Origin: Myxacorys californica WJT36-NPBG1
GTDB taxonomy: Bacteria > Cyanobacteriota > Cyanobacteriia > Leptolyngbyales > Leptolyngbyaceae
Reading direction: 5' to 3'
DNA: 58,064 nt
Assembly: GCA_019359315.1 (NCBI GenBank)
Contig: JAHHHO010000034.1
Span: 1-58,064, forward strand
In this document: one piece after another, positions 1 to 10,723 of the stretch
Layout: every line of letters begins with the position of its first letter
Position numbering within the stretch: the first letter of the stretch is position 1
Notes under the pieces: generated by a model
Database searches by the model: none
Told to the model about the DNA's origin: nothing
Seen by the model: only the letters and a program-made list of their open reading frames with translations
Position numbers and translations under genes: made by a program

Positions 1-3
1 TTA

Positions 4-126
4 ATGTCGCGTCATCGAGGTGTGATAGCCAAAGACCACCGAGGACGGGGCCGTGAAGTGATTAGTCTGGATTGGACGCTCTCGCCTCATGAGTGGGGCA
101 AACACATCTTTGGAGCGAAGCGCTCG
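4..126 (+). pseudogene. possible transposase remnant
   Basis: The frame opening at base 4 reads MSRHRGVIAKDHRGRGREV and continues to about base 126 with SLDWTLSPHEWGKHIFGAKR. The basic, Trp/His-rich character resembles the N-terminal half of cyanobacterial DDE transposases of the IS4/IS701 type, a resemblance from memory only. The frame stays open further downstream, but only because it then runs antisense to the Uma2 remnant. No inverted repeat is visible and the 5' side is cut by the window edge. It could be an unrelated peptide. Confidence 0.35.
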
Positions 127-516
127 TTATTTATCGTTTGCCAACTCTTGCTCATCAAAATTGACGCCTTCATACAAATCGCCAAAGCCAATCTCAAGCC
201 CAACCGTTCCCAACCGCACCACAGAATTCTCGCTCTCGTAGTCTGTCAGCAGCCATCCCTGCTCAGTCTTCCGATACTGCATCACCCGCGATCGCGTCTG
301 ATCGATCAACAGATACTCCTCCATCTCTGGAATCGAGCGGTAATACGTGAACTTATCCCCCTGATCATAGTTCTGCGTAGACTTCGGCAACACCTCTGCA
401 ATCAGCATCGGATTAGTTACCGTTGTTGTGCCCTTGTCCGCATAAACTGGTTCACCCCGAATCACCATCACATCGGGATAGGTGTACTGTCGATGTTTAG
501 GAATCCACAGCCGCAC
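127..516 (-). pseudogene. Uma2-family endonuclease-like protein, 5'-truncated
   Basis: The 129-residue frame contains the Uma2 (DUF820) core: RLWIPKHRQYTYPDVMVI, then TNPMLIAEVLPKST, then MEEYLLIDQTRSRVMQY. Its D, E-V and Y-x-L-I-D residues fit the restriction-endonuclease-like fold of the family. Full-length relatives are about 190 residues. Here the homology continues upstream of the only usable start (GTG at 516) as QPYKVYIGDV, then meets an in-frame stop near 570. About 50-60 N-terminal residues are therefore missing, and truB begins only 90 bp from this end. It is probably a decayed copy of a family that is highly repeated in cyanobacteria. The adjoining transposase-like fragment at 4-126 may mark the rearrangement. 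Confidence 0.7.
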
Positions 517-605
517 ATCGCCAATGTAAACCTTGTAGGGTTGAGTACAACATCTAAGCAGGCCAAACTAAGATAAGAAACTGCACTCAAACGATCGAGT
601 TACTT

Positions 606-1481
606 GTGAACGGTTTCCTCAATCTCAACAAACCCTCTGGCTTCACCTCACACGACTGCGTGGCAAAAGCTCGCAAGTTGCTCAAGCTCAAACGCATCGG
701 ACATGCTGGAACGCTTGACCCTGCCGCGATCGGGGTTCTACCGATCGCGATCGGACGGGCGACCCGACTACTGCAATATCTCCGTAGTGACAAAGCGTAC
801 CAAGCCACAATTCGATTTGGCGTTACCACTGCAACGGATGATTTAGAAGGCGAAACGCTGACGAGTCAAGCCGTTCCCCAATTGACGTTAGAGGCAATTA
901 GAGAGAAGTTACCGCTTTTTTTAGGCAACATTCAGCAGATACCGCCAAACTACAGCGCCATTCAAGTTGAAGGAAAACGGCTGTATGACTTGGCGCGATC
1001 GGGAGAATTGATCGATGTACCCGCACGATCGGTAGACGTTTACACTCTCGATATTTTGGATTGGAGAGCGGGAGACTTTCCCGAATTAGAGCTTGCGATC
1101 GCGTGCGGGGCAGGCACTTACATTCGTGCGATCGCCAGGGACTTAGGCGCAGCGCTAAACACTGGAGCGACGCTCGCAAAACTCATCCGAACGGAGAGTA
1201 GTGGCTTTACGCTGACCGACAGTTTGACCTTCGAGGAACTCGCTCAGCAAATAGAAGCAGGAACCTTCACGCTGGTTTCACCCGATCGTGCGTTGTCTCA
1301 TTTATCTAAAATCCATCTGCCCGAAGACTTAGCGCGGCGTTGGTGTCAAGGGCAAAAGATTGCTTCAGACCACTCCGAAGATCAACTCATGCGCGTGTGG
1401 GACGAGCGCGATCGCTTTTTGGGCATCACCCGTTCTATAGAAGGTGTCCTTGTGCCTCAAATGGTGTTTGAACCCGTGTGA
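606..1481 (+). CDS. truB: tRNA pseudouridine(55) synthase TruB
   Basis: The 291-residue product opens with [19 protein letters not shown] and has the TruB signature [19 protein letters not shown], with the catalytic Asp at residue 38. TruB isomerises uridine 55 in the T loop of elongator tRNAs in the cytoplasm. The motif [16 protein letters not shown] and the strand [14 protein letters not shown] complete the conserved core. Length is normal for the bacterial family. The start is GTG at 606; no upstream in-frame ATG is available before the Uma2 remnant. The 3' end overlaps the convergent hydrolase gene by 25 bp. Several GCGATCGC-type sites lie inside the gene. Confidence 0.95.
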   Translation: MNGFLNLNKPSGFTSHDCVAKARKLLKLKRIGHAGTLDPAAIGVLPIAIGRATRLLQYLRSDKAYQATIRFGVTTATDDLEGETLTSQAVPQLTLEAIREKLPLFLGNIQQIPPNYSAIQVEGKRLYDLARSGELIDVPARSVDVYTLDILDWRAGDFPELELAIACGAGTYIRAIARDLGAALNTGATLAKLIRTESSGFTLTDSLTFEELAQQIEAGTFTLVSPDRALSHLSKIHLPEDLARRWCQGQKIASDHSEDQLMRVWDERDRFLGITRSIEGVLVPQMVFEPV

Positions 1482-2371
1482 GCTTTCTCTAAAATCCAAT
1501 CCCGCAAAATCGGGTTGACGACTTCCGGTGCTTCATCTTGCGGGCAGTGCCCCACTCCCGCAAGCGGAATAAACGATTCGACTCGCGGATACTCAGCAAA
1601 CGCACGCCCCAGCGCGATCGGTTCCCACGGATCTGCTTCGCCCCACAGCACGATCGCAGGGCACGACAACTCTGGCAACAAATCTTCGGGCAAGGGGCCT
1701 TGAGAATAATTTGTAAACGCAATGAATACTCCCATCGCGCCCTCATCCTTGGCGGCTCCCAACAGCAGATCGACTAATTCGTCCGTCACCGCGTCTGATC
1801 GTCCATACGCCTTCAGCAACACTTTCCGAACCGTCTTAGGTGTGGCAAGCTGCTTGAAAAACAACTGACCAAACCATTTCTTCTTCAGCACCTTCTGCAA
1901 AATTGGCGCACCGACACGCTTAAACCACGGTTGCGTCGCTTGATGCCGTTCATGCAGCAACCGCAGCGAACATCCCACCAAGGCAACACCACGCACCCAG
2001 TCAGGAGCATCAACCGCCGCTTGCATGATCGCGATTGAGCCAATCGAATTGCCCACTAAGAATGCAGGCTCACCAATCACCTCTCGGCAAAAATCTGCAA
2101 GCTGCGCTCCCCACGTCTCAAAGGTGTACTCCATCTGCTTGTCAGGAATCGGTTTAGACGATTTGCCAAACCCGATTAAATCGATCGCATAGACGCGACA
2201 GGTTTTTGCAAGCTCGGGCAAATTTTTGCGCCAGTGATAAAACGATGCTCCAAATCCATGCACTAGCACAACCGCAGGACCTGCTGTTCCCTCAGCTTGA
2301 TAGGCAACTTGAAAGCCTTTCCACATCCAGGTGCTGTAATCAGACCGAACCGAAATTGAAGAGGTGAGCAT
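1457..2371 (-). CDS. alpha/beta-fold hydrolase
   Basis: The 304-residue protein shows the alpha/beta hydrolase fold. The oxyanion region is [14 protein letters not shown], the nucleophile elbow is GNSIGS with Ser109, an acidic residue lies in [10 protein letters not shown], and the C-terminal catalytic His is in [12 protein letters not shown]. It resembles cyanobacterial epoxide-hydrolase/haloalkane-dehalogenase-like and chlorophyll-associated hydrolases, but the substrate cannot be deduced. No signal peptide is evident, so it is probably cytoplasmic. The gene is convergent with truB, overlapping it tail to tail. The start ATG at 2371 is followed by an in-family N-terminus ([12 protein letters not shown]), which supports this start. 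Confidence 0.9.
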   Translation of the reverse strand: MLTSSISVRSDYSTWMWKGFQVAYQAEGTAGPAVVLVHGFGASFYHWRKNLPELAKTCRVYAIDLIGFGKSSKPIPDKQMEYTFETWGAQLADFCREVIGEPAFLVGNSIGSIAIMQAAVDAPDWVRGVALVGCSLRLLHERHQATQPWFKRVGAPILQKVLKKKWFGQLFFKQLATPKTVRKVLLKAYGRSDAVTDELVDLLLGAAKDEGAMGVFIAFTNYSQGPLPEDLLPELSCPAIVLWGEADPWEPIALGRAFAEYPRVESFIPLAGVGHCPQDEAPEVVNPILRDWILEKAHTGSNTI

Positions 2372-2512
2372 AAACCTTGAGAGCGTTTGGGTAAGGATCC
2401 CCTGTTAGCGCCAGGGCGAATAGTGGAATTCTATTAAAATATGAACTTTCATAAATCTAGCATTCGGGATACGGTTCTTCGCTTGTCGCTCTAGTCCATT
2501 AGGCGACCCTTA

Positions 2513-2550
2513 TTTGTCCAGTTCCTACGCTTTTGTCCAGTTCCTACGCT
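2513..2550. repeat. 19-bp perfect tandem duplication
   Basis: TTTGTCCAGTTCCTACGCT occurs twice head to tail (2513-2531 and 2532-2550) just upstream of the peroxiredoxin-like gene. The 195-bp gap 2372-2566 shows nothing else recognisable. It may place promoter elements of the downstream gene in duplicate. Confidence 0.9.
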
Positions 2551-2566
2551 AATCCTTCATAAAAAA

Positions 2567-3118
2567 ATGATAGAAACCCTTGGTACTTCGATTGGTAGCT
2601 ATGCCCCAGATTTCGAGCTTCCCGGCACAGACGGCTTAGTGCATCACCTCGCTGACTATTTGAAAAATCAGCGCGCGATCGCAGTGGTGTTCATCTGCAA
2701 TGGGTGTCCTTACGTCAATCTATACCTCGATCGCCTCAAACAACTCCAAGCAGAGTTTCACGATCAAGGCTTTCTGATGATTGGCTTAAACCCCAACGAT
2801 GAGCAGCAGTTTCCTCAAGATCGCTTCGAGCAAATGAAATCGTTTGCTGCCAAAAACCAGCTCAATTTTCTGTATTTGCGTGATGTCACTCAAGACGTGG
2901 CCGAGACGTTTGGTGCAACCAAGACACCCCACGCGTTTCTGATCGATCAAGCCGGAGTGCTACGCTATCGCGGTGCGATCGATGACAATGCCGAAAATCC
3001 GAAAGCGGTCAAACGTCAGTATTTAAGAGAGGCGATCACGCAGGTTCTCAAGGGTCAATCTCCGTCGCCTGCCTCGACCGAACCGATTGGCGGCTCGGTC
3101 AAATGGCGTGCATCTTAA
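2567..3118 (+). CDS. thioredoxin-fold peroxiredoxin-like protein
   Basis: The 183-residue protein has the AhpC/TSA-type thioredoxin fold: an N-terminal APDFELPGTDG strand, then VVFICNGCPYVNLYLDRL with a CxxC redox pair at Cys44 and Cys47. The cis-Pro region is GATKTPHAFLIDQ and a further segment reads LRYRGAIDDN. This matches the PRX-like-1 subgroup common in cyanobacteria, presumed to reduce peroxides or protein thiols. No signal peptide is visible. Start ATG 2567 lies a few bases after a run of A residues. The 3' end overlaps the convergent nucleoside transporter by 4 bp. Confidence 0.88.
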   Translation: MIETLGTSIGSYAPDFELPGTDGLVHHLADYLKNQRAIAVVFICNGCPYVNLYLDRLKQLQAEFHDQGFLMIGLNPNDEQQFPQDRFEQMKSFAAKNQLNFLYLRDVTQDVAETFGATKTPHAFLIDQAGVLRYRGAIDDNAENPKAVKRQYLREAITQVLKGQSPSPASTEPIGGSVKWRAS

Positions 3119-4656
3119 CGAGCAGCATCAGGCTTCGCGGGTGAAGCCTTTACCTTCGGTGCAGAAGTGGCGGCTTTTGGCGATGGTGTTAGCCTGGGTG
3201 CAGGCGAAGTGAGTGAGGTCGGAGCAGCAGGACTTGCCGTGACTTGCGGGTTAGGCTTCGTGCCCAGAATGCTCGCAGCACCCGTATCGTATACTCCCGC
3301 CACACAAGCAATCATCAGCGTCGCAAGCGTGCCAACGAACAACGCTTTCCAGCCCAAATCAGCAATATCTTTGCGCCGCGAGGGAATCAGCGCGATCGTA
3401 CCACCGACAAAAATTCCGACGGAGGCGAGGTGAGCAAAGCCCGACAGCGCATAGCTGACGATCAGAACGGCGCGATCGCTGAGCGGATTGTCAGGACGAG
3501 CAGCAGCCAGACCCAAGGCCTGATATGACGGAATGGCGGTTTCAAACAAGCGGCGTCCGATCAGCACCGACGATTCCCAAAGCTCACTCCATTCGAGAGA
3601 AACACCTGTCAAGATAGTGAACGGCAGGAATAACGCGCCTTCAATATTAGCAAGCGTCACCACTTTGAAGAAGTCACCTACACCGCCCGGAATTCCGGCG
3701 AGACCTGCAAAGATTTGATTGATCAGCGAAACGAATCCCAGAATGAGGATCAAGACAGCCGCGATCGCCACTGCCATTTTGACGCCATCTAACGCGCCGA
3801 CGATCGCAGCATCAAGGGAATTCATCCGCTCGATCGGTTCTCCTCCAACCGTTTCTTGCACGCGCTGCGTCTTTTCTTCCTGAGGAACACCGCCCATTGT
3901 GAGGGGAATCTCGGTTTCTGGAACCAAAATTTTAGACAACACAAAACAGGCGGGAATCGCAATAATCGACGCCGATACTAAATGTCCCAGAATATTGGGA
4001 AAGACGGGACGCAGAAAGCTGACATAGATTGCCAGTGTGGAAGAAGCCGCCGTTCCAAAGCAGCAGGACAGAATCGCGCAAAGTTCGCTGCGAGTCATTT
4101 TGGCGAGGTAAGGCTTGACGACGATCGCGGCTTCGATGCCCACAAAAATATTTGCCGCGCCGCTGAGGGCTTCTGCTCCACTCAGCCGCATTGTGTGATA
4201 GAACGCCTTCGCAAACACGCCCGTAATCGCTTGAATAACGCCCAAATTTTGCAGCAGTGCCATCAGTCCTGAAAAGAAGACGACCGTCGGCAGCGCTCGG
4301 AACGCAAAGATGTAGCCTAAGTTGATGTCCGCAGGTTTAGTCGGAAGCGGCACTAAATTTTTGCCAAACACGAAATTCGCACCCGTATCTGCCGCCAAAA
4401 ACACACCATCTAACAAACTACTAAAAACTTGAAGCGCCCATTGCGTCACTGGAAACCCAAACACAAGCGCTCCCAGCACAAGCTGAAGCAGAATACCCGT
4501 GAACACAACGCGCCAGGGAAAGAATTTCAGACGGCGGTTTTCTGAGAAGAGCCAAGCGATCGCGCAAAGCCCAAACATGCCAAGCAGCGAAATGAGATTG
4601 AGGATCATAAGGGCAGTAGAAGCGGGGGTAGGTATCGTCATTGACAATCTGTTCAT
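3115..4656 (-). CDS. CNT-family nucleoside transporter (NupC type)
   Basis: The protein is a polytopic membrane transporter of the concentrative nucleoside family, taking up nucleosides with H+ or Na+. Recognisable segments are an N-terminal membrane helix with LNLISLLGMFGLCAIAWLFS, the core GAANIFVGIEAAIVVKPYLA, the SSTLAIYVSFL helix and the C-terminal GFAHLASVGIFVGG. At over 500 residues it is longer than the usual roughly 400. The excess is a C-terminal Pro/Ala/Ser/Thr tail of about 55 residues after the last helix. Possible starts are GTG 4689, ATG 4656 and ATG 4641; none has a clear ribosome site, and 4641 best fits family N-termini. It is convergent with the peroxiredoxin-like gene. Confidence 0.88.
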   Translation of the reverse strand: MNRLSMTIPTPASTALMILNLISLLGMFGLCAIAWLFSENRRLKFFPWRVVFTGILLQLVLGALVFGFPVTQWALQVFSSLLDGVFLAADTGANFVFGKNLVPLPTKPADINLGYIFAFRALPTVVFFSGLMALLQNLGVIQAITGVFAKAFYHTMRLSGAEALSGAANIFVGIEAAIVVKPYLAKMTRSELCAILSCCFGTAASSTLAIYVSFLRPVFPNILGHLVSASIIAIPACFVLSKILVPETEIPLTMGGVPQEEKTQRVQETVGGEPIERMNSLDAAIVGALDGVKMAVAIAAVLILILGFVSLINQIFAGLAGIPGGVGDFFKVVTLANIEGALFLPFTILTGVSLEWSELWESSVLIGRRLFETAIPSYQALGLAAARPDNPLSDRAVLIVSYALSGFAHLASVGIFVGGTIALIPSRRKDIADLGWKALFVGTLATLMIACVAGVYDTGAASILGTKPNPQVTASPAAPTSLTSPAPRLTPSPKAATSAPKVKASPAKPDAAR

Positions 4657-4837
4657 ACAGACGATACCCAAAAAATCTCTACTTGGCACAAATTATTGAC
4701 CCGGACGTTGCACTTTGGGCGTGATGGCGAAATCAATGCTTGAAAGCTGTTATCCGATTAGAGCGGATGGTTAAAGATTGCTAAGTAATGCAGGCTGGGT
4801 AGAAGATTTGTCTCTACTGAGGAACTGGATGAAGCAA

Positions 4838-4867
4838 GCGATCCTTCGGAGCTTGCGGAGCAATCGC
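4838..4867. repeat. dispersed palindromic element, copy A
   Basis: The 30-bp element begins GCGATCCTTCGGAGC and ends GGAGCAATCGC. It is an imperfect palindrome of the family also seen at 17614, 25037, 27909, 29060, 29652, 47516 and 49614. It is followed by GCTTTTTT and then the first 21-bp array. Confidence 0.75.
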
Positions 4868-4895
4868 GCTTTTTTAATGCTTTTCACGGAAGCGA

Positions 4896-5168
4896 TCGGC
4901 TTCAGAACGCGAAGTTCCGCCTTCAGAATGCAAAGTTCCACCTTCAGAACACGAAGTTCCGCCTTCAGAACACGGGTTGTCAGGCTCTATACTCGGAACT
5001 CCAGGCTTTTTACTCGGAGAGCGAGGCTCAAAGCTCGGAGTTCCGCCTTCAGAACTCGGAACTCCAAGCTTTTTACTCGGAGATTGAAGCTCAAAGCTCG
5101 GGACTTCGCCTTCAGAAGCCGAACTGCCAGGCTCTACACTCGGAACTCCGAGCTTTATAGCTGAAAAT
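4896..5168. repeat. 21-bp tandem array 1 (12 units plus a degenerate one)
   Basis: Units start every 21 bases (4896, 4917, 4938 ... 5127, degenerate at 5148). A typical unit is CCGCCTTCAGAACACGAAGT plus T, alternating with forms reading CCAGGCTTTTTACTCGGAGA plus one base. Because the period is 7 codons, the forward frames stay open. One reads FRTRSSA/LYTRNSR-like heptads from a TTG at 4778; another reads LQAFYSE-like heptads but has no start codon. There is no ribosome site, so I treat it as a repeat array and not a proven gene. The gap 4690-4895 holds only the palindromic copy A. Confidence 0.85.
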
Positions 5169-5228
5169 AGATGTTACTAACTTGGCGTCAGTTCAACAGA
5201 AGTAGTGCGCTCCGATTATGAATTCGAG

Positions 5229-5320
5229 AAGCCTCCCTAAATCTCTCAAAATTGGGGGACTTCAAGCCAAACCTTCCGATTCAAAGTTCCCCAGAATGAG
5301 GGATTTAGGGGGCAGAAGCC
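5229..5320. repeat. inverted repeat of the CCTAAATC / GATTTAGG type
   Basis: Two arms of about 35 bp, 5229-5263 and 5284-5320, are imperfect inverted copies. The left arm contains GCCTCCCTAAATCTCTC and the right arm GAGGGATTTAGGGGGC. Similar hairpin-forming intergenic repeats are common in filamentous cyanobacteria. It could fold into a long stem-loop. No coding content is apparent. Confidence 0.7.
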
Positions 5321-5482
5321 GCTATCAACGAAGCGAAAGAACTCGTCGAACTCAGGTTAACTTGCAAAAAATGATGCTTGCAAAAACTAGCGATCGCTCG
5401 GCTTCATCCCATTGCCGATTCCCTCATTCCCTCTAAAACACGTCATAATGAGCGAGACGCAACGCTGCAAATTCGCTACGCC

Positions 5483-5770
5483 ATGATGGACGCTTTTGAC
5501 CCGACTCCGCCTGCGTGGACCAAACCTGCCAGTCATTCTTACACGTTCGCCTGTCCGACCTGCCGCAAAACTTCCACGGAAGCAACCCAAGTTTGGATTA
5601 ATCGCCGCTCTCCCGTGTTTACAGAAGACTACCGGAAAAAGTGGCAAGAGTTTTATCAGTGTCAGTGTGGTCAAGTCTGGTGGGCGTGGAGCAACGATCG
5701 CCCCCCCTCCGAACTCGGGCAGCGCGATCGCCCCACGCGAGATTTCTTCAATCCCTTCGAGGATTTCTAA
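5483..5770 (+). CDS. conserved zinc-ribbon protein, function unknown
   Basis: The product from ATG 5483 (or the adjacent ATG 5486) is about 95 residues: [20 protein letters not shown], followed by [17 protein letters not shown] and a second pair in [18 protein letters not shown]. The CxxC...CxC pattern suggests a zinc ribbon. The frame is open from further upstream (5378), but that part overlaps intergenic repeat sequence and looks non-coding. Small proteins of this kind occur in many cyanobacteria without assigned function. The stop overlaps the 3' end of the convergent mntH by 4 bp. Confidence 0.75.
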   Translation: MMDAFDPTPPAWTKPASHSYTFACPTCRKTSTEATQVWINRRSPVFTEDYRKKWQEFYQCQCGQVWWAWSNDRPPSELGQRDRPTRDFFNPFEDF

Positions 5771-7092
5771 TGCGAAATCCATCCACTCGCCGTCTGCCAC
5801 AACAACCACCCGTTCAGTCCGGCAATTAAGATTGCCACACCCCAACCCGTGAATTTGAGCCAAGTTGGATTGACAAAGGTTCCCATCAACTTACGATCGC
5901 TGGTAAACATCATGAGCGGAAACACCGCAAACGGAAGCTGTAAGCTCAGGATCACTTGACTGAGAATCAACAGATCCCCAGTGCACTGTTCTCCAAACAC
6001 CAAAATCGTGATCAGCGCAGGCACGATCGCAATCAACCGAGTGATCAAGCGTCGCGCCCAAGGGGGCAGGCGGAAGCTTAGAAATCCTTCCATCACAATT
6101 TGTCCGGCGAGCGTTGCGGTTAAGGTTGAACTTTGTCCAGACGCTAGGAGCGCAAAGCCAAAAACAGCACTTGCCACCCCAACACCCAGCAGGGGCGACA
6201 GCAACTTGTAAGCATCCTGAATTTCTGTCACGTCATGATTCCCGGACATGTGGAAGGTAGCGGCAGCAACAATCAGAATTCCGGCATTGATCAGCAGGGC
6301 AAACCAGAGCGCCACTGTAGAATCGATCGTGCTGAATTTAATTGCTTCCCGTTTTTTCTTGATCGTGGGTTCAAATGCACGAGTCTGCACAATGGAAGAA
6401 TGCAGATAGAGGTTGTGCGGCATCACCGTTGCGCCCAAAATGCCGATCGCTATGTAGAGCATCTCAGAATTCTTGACGATATCTAAGCTGGGGACAAATC
6501 CACCCAGAATACCGCCAACACTAGGACGGGCAAACCAAATTTCGGCGGCGAAACAGAGCGCGATCGTACCGACCAACGTAATAATTAGCGCTTCGACATA
6601 GCGGAATCCTTTCGATTGCAGCAGCAACATCACCAGCACATCGAATCCCATGAGACAAACGCCCCACGCCAACGGTAAGCCAAACAGAAGTTGTAGCGCG
6701 ATCGCGCTACCCAGAAGCTCGGCTAAGTCACACGCTGCGATCGCGATCTCACAGACAATCCAGAGGGCAAAACTAACCCGTGGACTAAATTGCTCATGGC
6801 ACATCTGCGCCAAGTCACGCCCGGTCGCAATGCCAAGCCGCACACACAGCGATTGCAGTAAAATCGCCATTAAATTCGAGAGCAAGATCACGCTGAGGAG
6901 GGCATAGCCAAACCGAGAGCCGCCAGCAATGTCTGTTGCCCAGTTGCCAGGATCCATATAGCCGACCGACACGAGGTATCCCGGACCGGCGTAGGCTAAG
7001 AGCTTGCGCCAAAAATTTTTAACGTTTGGAACCGGAACACTTCGATGCACTTCAGGAAGGCTCGGTCTCGACGCTGTACTGTTAAAGGACAT
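5767..7092 (-). CDS. mntH: Nramp divalent metal (Mn2+/Fe2+) transporter
   Basis: The 441-residue membrane protein has both signature metal-site motifs of the Nramp family: DPGN in [17 protein letters not shown] (TM1) and MPH in [19 protein letters not shown] (TM6). About eleven hydrophobic helices can be traced, and the total length is normal. Nramp proteins import Mn2+ or Fe2+ with protons across the plasma membrane; Mn supply is important for photosystem II. The start ATG at 7092 precedes a polar N-terminus with [20 protein letters not shown]. The gene stands alone, facing away from the region with the tRNA and lipA. Confidence 0.93.
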   Translation of the reverse strand: MSFNSTASRPSLPEVHRSVPVPNVKNFWRKLLAYAGPGYLVSVGYMDPGNWATDIAGGSRFGYALLSVILLSNLMAILLQSLCVRLGIATGRDLAQMCHEQFSPRVSFALWIVCEIAIAACDLAELLGSAIALQLLFGLPLAWGVCLMGFDVLVMLLLQSKGFRYVEALIITLVGTIALCFAAEIWFARPSVGGILGGFVPSLDIVKNSEMLYIAIGILGATVMPHNLYLHSSIVQTRAFEPTIKKKREAIKFSTIDSTVALWFALLINAGILIVAAATFHMSGNHDVTEIQDAYKLLSPLLGVGVASAVFGFALLASGQSSTLTATLAGQIVMEGFLSFRLPPWARRLITRLIAIVPALITILVFGEQCTGDLLILSQVILSLQLPFAVFPLMMFTSDRKLMGTFVNPTWLKFTGWGVAILIAGLNGWLLWQTASGWISH

Positions 7093-7765
<673 letters not shown>

Positions 7766-7860
7766 ATGCCTATAGTTCAGGTTAGCACACCCGTCTAAAT
7801 ATACAATCCTCCACACCAACTTGTTAAGATTAGGATTGCAAAACTTCAGGAACGACAGAC

Positions 7861-8739
7861 GTGGTTGTGAAACCGGACTGGTTACGGGTCAAAGCTCCTC
7901 AGTGGGAGCGGGTCGGCAACGTTAAAGACATTCTGCGAGATCTCGCTCTCAACACAGTTTGCGAGGAAGCATCCTGCCCCAACATCGGCGAATGCTTCAA
8001 CGCTGGAACGGCGACGTTTTTGATCATGGGACCCGCTTGCACCCGCGCCTGCCCCTACTGCGACATTGATTTTGAGAAAAAACCGCAGCCCCTCGACCCC
8101 ACAGAGCCGACCCGGTTAGCAGAAGCCGTGCGACGAATGCGGCTCAACCATGTGGTGATTACGTCCGTCAATCGCGATGATTTGCCCGATGGAGGAGCAA
8201 GTCAGTTTGTGCGGTGCATTGAGGAGATTCGAGCCATTTCACCGGGTACAACGATCGAGGTTCTGATCCCCGATCTGTGCGCCAATTGGGAAGCGTTGGC
8301 GATTCTGCTAAGCGCTGCGCCCGAAGTGCTAAACCACAACACCGAAACGATTCCTCGCTTGTATCGGCGAGTGCGTCCCCAAGGAGACTACGCCCGATCG
8401 GTCGAACTCTTGAAGCGATCGCGGCAAATCACTCCGTCGGTCTACACCAAGTCTGGCATTATGGTGGGCTTAGGCGAAACCGATGACGAAGTGCGCCAAG
8501 TCTTGCGGGATCTGCGAGCCGTAGACTGTGACATTCTCACCATCGGGCAGTATCTCCAGCCGACGCAGAAACATTTGGGCGTTCAGGACTTTGTGACGCC
8601 CGAGCAGTTCGACGCATGGCGTGAGTACGGAGAAGCGCTAGGATTTTTACAAGTTGTCTCGTCCCCGCTTACCCGCAGTTCTTATCATGCAGAACAGGTG
8701 AGAGCGCTGATGAAGCAATATCCACGGGGGAACGCTTGA
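7861..8739 (+). CDS. lipA: lipoyl synthase
   Basis: The 292-residue radical-SAM enzyme inserts two sulfurs into protein-bound octanoyl groups to make lipoate. The LipA-specific auxiliary cluster ligands are Cys34, Cys39 and Cys45 in [12 protein letters not shown]. The radical-SAM CxxxCxxC motif is at Cys60, Cys64 and Cys67 in CTRACPYC. The C-terminal RSSYHAEQV supplies the conserved Ser that ligates the auxiliary cluster. The start is GTG 7861 (GTG 7867 is an alternative). It overlaps gpsA by 4 bases (TTGA), which suggests translational coupling. Confidence 0.96.
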   Translation: MVVKPDWLRVKAPQWERVGNVKDILRDLALNTVCEEASCPNIGECFNAGTATFLIMGPACTRACPYCDIDFEKKPQPLDPTEPTRLAEAVRRMRLNHVVITSVNRDDLPDGGASQFVRCIEEIRAISPGTTIEVLIPDLCANWEALAILLSAAPEVLNHNTETIPRLYRRVRPQGDYARSVELLKRSRQITPSVYTKSGIMVGLGETDDEVRQVLRDLRAVDCDILTIGQYLQPTQKHLGVQDFVTPEQFDAWREYGEALGFLQVVSSPLTRSSYHAEQVRALMKQYPRGNA

Positions 8740-9713
8740 AGATCACCGTCGTAGGAGCAGGGGCATGGGGCAGCACCTTAGCAGAGCTTGCTAGAGGAAA
8801 CGGTCATCAGGTCGAGATCTGGTCACGACGCTCTTCGACCTCTCTAGAAGACGTGATTGAGAATGCCGAGATCATCGTCTCTGCCATTTCGATGAAAGGC
8901 GTCCGCTCGGTGATGGCACAGCTACAAACGTGCGCGATCGCACCCAACACCATTCTCGTCACCGCTACTAAGGGACTTGATCCTGACTCTGGCAGCAATG
9001 TTGATCTGCCATTACTGCCGTCTCAAGTTTGGCGAACGGGCTTTCCGGCGCAGCTAATTAGTTCCGGCAAGCTCCAAAAGAATTCGCTAACCGAAGCCTT
9101 GAGGATTGCGATTCTATCAGGACCAAATTTATCAAAAGAAATTGAACAAGGCTTACCGGCTGCTAGCGTCATTGCAAGTGACCATCCAGAGACAGCGGAA
9201 CGAGTGCAGGCGGCCTTTTCGTCCAGTCGGTTTCGAGTCTATACAAACTCTGATGCGATCGGCGTTGAATTGGGCGGGGCACTGAAAAATGTGATTGCGA
9301 TCGCGGTTGGAGCCTGTGACGGACTGGAACTGGGAGACAACGCCAAAGCCGCCCTGATCACTCGCGGGTTAGCCGAAATGATTCGCATCGGCACCTATTG
9401 GGGAGCCAAAGCCGAAACCCTATACGGGCTCTCAGGATTAGGAGATCTGCTAGCGACCTGCAATAGTCCGCTAAGTCGCAATTATCAAGTTGGCTATGGG
9501 TTGGCACAAGGCAAAACACTATGTCAAGTTCTAGAAGCGCTAGAAGGTACGGCTGAAGGCATCAACACAACCGCAGTCTTGATCAAACTTGCTCAGCAAC
9601 AAGGCATCTCAATGCCGATATCTCAACAAGTGCATCGCTTGCTCCAGGGAGAGATCACCCCTCAAGCGGCGGTCGGAGAACTAATGCAACGCGATAGCAA
9701 ACCCGAAGTTTAG
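8736..9713 (+). CDS. gpsA: NAD(P)+ glycerol-3-phosphate dehydrogenase
   Basis: The 325-residue enzyme reduces dihydroxyacetone phosphate to sn-glycerol 3-phosphate, feeding membrane lipid synthesis. The N-terminal Rossmann motif is [15 protein letters not shown]. The catalytic Lys region is [18 protein letters not shown] and the substrate-binding stretch is [14 protein letters not shown]. Compared with many bacterial homologues the region after the first strand is short ([21 protein letters not shown]), a form I associate with cyanobacterial versions. The start is TTG 8736, within the stop region of lipA; the alternatives would remove the Rossmann strand. Confidence 0.94.
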   Translation: MKITVVGAGAWGSTLAELARGNGHQVEIWSRRSSTSLEDVIENAEIIVSAISMKGVRSVMAQLQTCAIAPNTILVTATKGLDPDSGSNVDLPLLPSQVWRTGFPAQLISSGKLQKNSLTEALRIAILSGPNLSKEIEQGLPAASVIASDHPETAERVQAAFSSSRFRVYTNSDAIGVELGGALKNVIAIAVGACDGLELGDNAKAALITRGLAEMIRIGTYWGAKAETLYGLSGLGDLLATCNSPLSRNYQVGYGLAQGKTLCQVLEALEGTAEGINTTAVLIKLAQQQGISMPISQQVHRLLQGEITPQAAVGELMQRDSKPEV

Positions 9714-9785
9714 TCACTCGCATCTCTTACCAGTTTTAATTACTCGAGAGTGTTGTAGACCGTGGCTGAACGATCGCATTGCCCT

Positions 9786-10406
9786 CTAATCTTCGAGTTG
9801 AAGCTCGTCCAATTCAAGCGGCTCTTCTGCTCCTAAATCCTTTCGTATTTCTTCCGATGTATCCAACGCGATCGCTTCTCCATCCGTCACTTCTTCCCCG
9901 CTGGGTTTCGCCTTTCGCCGCGAAATCAATTGACTCATGCCTTCCGGTAGCTGATTCAACTGAAAATATTGGTGAAACTTATCGGTCACTTGCACCCAAT
10001 AAGACCGACCATCCGACTTGCGCCGTCGCTTTACAAAGCCCTGAGTCACGAGTTCCTGAACGTGCTGATAAGCGCCTGATCCCCGCAAATCGACTAAATC
10101 CGTTTGGGTGAGCGGCCCTCTCATCGCAATGACCGCTAGCGTTCTGAGCGCCCCGACTCCCACATCCGCAGGGATTAAGGCATGAACCAAATTTTGGTAC
10201 GACTCACGAAGCTGGAGTGTGTAGCCTTTTCCTGTATCTACCACTTCTAGCGCCGTGTCGCGATGGGCATAGTCTCCCATCAGTTCTAATAATCCTTCCT
10301 CGGTCGTTTTGCGATCGCAGCCCGCAAACTCGGAAATCTGCGCGATCGACAGAGGTTGCGCTTTGAGGTAGAGAATCGCTTCAATCGTACTGGCAAGACG
10401 AGACAT
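9786..10406 (-). CDS. scpB: segregation and condensation protein B
   Basis: The 206-residue protein begins MSRLASTIEAILYLKAQPLS, the typical ScpB N-terminal winged helix. It continues with LVHALIPADVGVGALRTLAVIAMRGPLTQTDLVDLRG, the second winged helix. ScpB works with ScpA and SMC in chromosome condensation. The last 45 or so residues are acidic (EEPLELDELQLED) and probably disordered. It is convergent with gpsA. No scpA gene lies nearby. Confidence 0.93.
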   Translation of the reverse strand: MSRLASTIEAILYLKAQPLSIAQISEFAGCDRKTTEEGLLELMGDYAHRDTALEVVDTGKGYTLQLRESYQNLVHALIPADVGVGALRTLAVIAMRGPLTQTDLVDLRGSGAYQHVQELVTQGFVKRRRKSDGRSYWVQVTDKFHQYFQLNQLPEGMSQLISRRKAKPSGEEVTDGEAIALDTSEEIRKDLGAEEPLELDELQLED

Positions 10407-10537
10407 GAGACGTTAATCGATAAGTCAGCAGAATGAATTAACAGGTTAGCAGGTTCAGCCCAACGTGCAGATTTATTTCAGTCAGCGCGTCAGTTGCTAG
10501 AGTAAGAGTGCCTCTCTTGTCACGGAATCTAGATTTT

Positions 10538-10723
10538 ATGACTACACCCTCTGAAGCGCCTGTTGACCCGACTCCTGAGACGCCAACCGAGCGTCCGCCG
10601 ACCTATGTCAAGCTCGCCATGCGAAACATGGTTCGGAAGCGGGGAACCTCCATATTTCACTTCCTCTTGACGGCAACTGGGCTACTAGCCGTGCTGATTG
10701 GTCTATCTTATCTAACTCGGTAA
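10538..10723 (+). CDS. DUF3285 small membrane protein
   Basis: From ATG 10538 the product is about 61 residues: a Pro/Thr-rich head ([20 protein letters not shown]), then [20 protein letters not shown] and one membrane helix [19 protein letters not shown]. This is the DUF3285 family, present across cyanobacteria with unknown function. A longer frame from GTG 10508 is less likely. The stop TAA shares one base with the ATG of ybeY (TAATG), so the two are probably translated as a coupled pair. Confidence 0.85.
   Translation: MTTPSEAPVDPTPETPTERPPTYVKLAMRNMVRKRGTSIFHFLLTATGLLAVLIGLSYLTR

Noticed and set aside
4778-5164. 128-codon gene over array 1
   Set aside because: Starts at TTG without a ribosome site; openness follows from the 21-bp period, and other frames are open as well.
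4896-5168. CRISPR array
   Set aside because: Units abut each other with no spacers, and no cas genes are in the window. The same applies to the arrays at 17332 and 24858.
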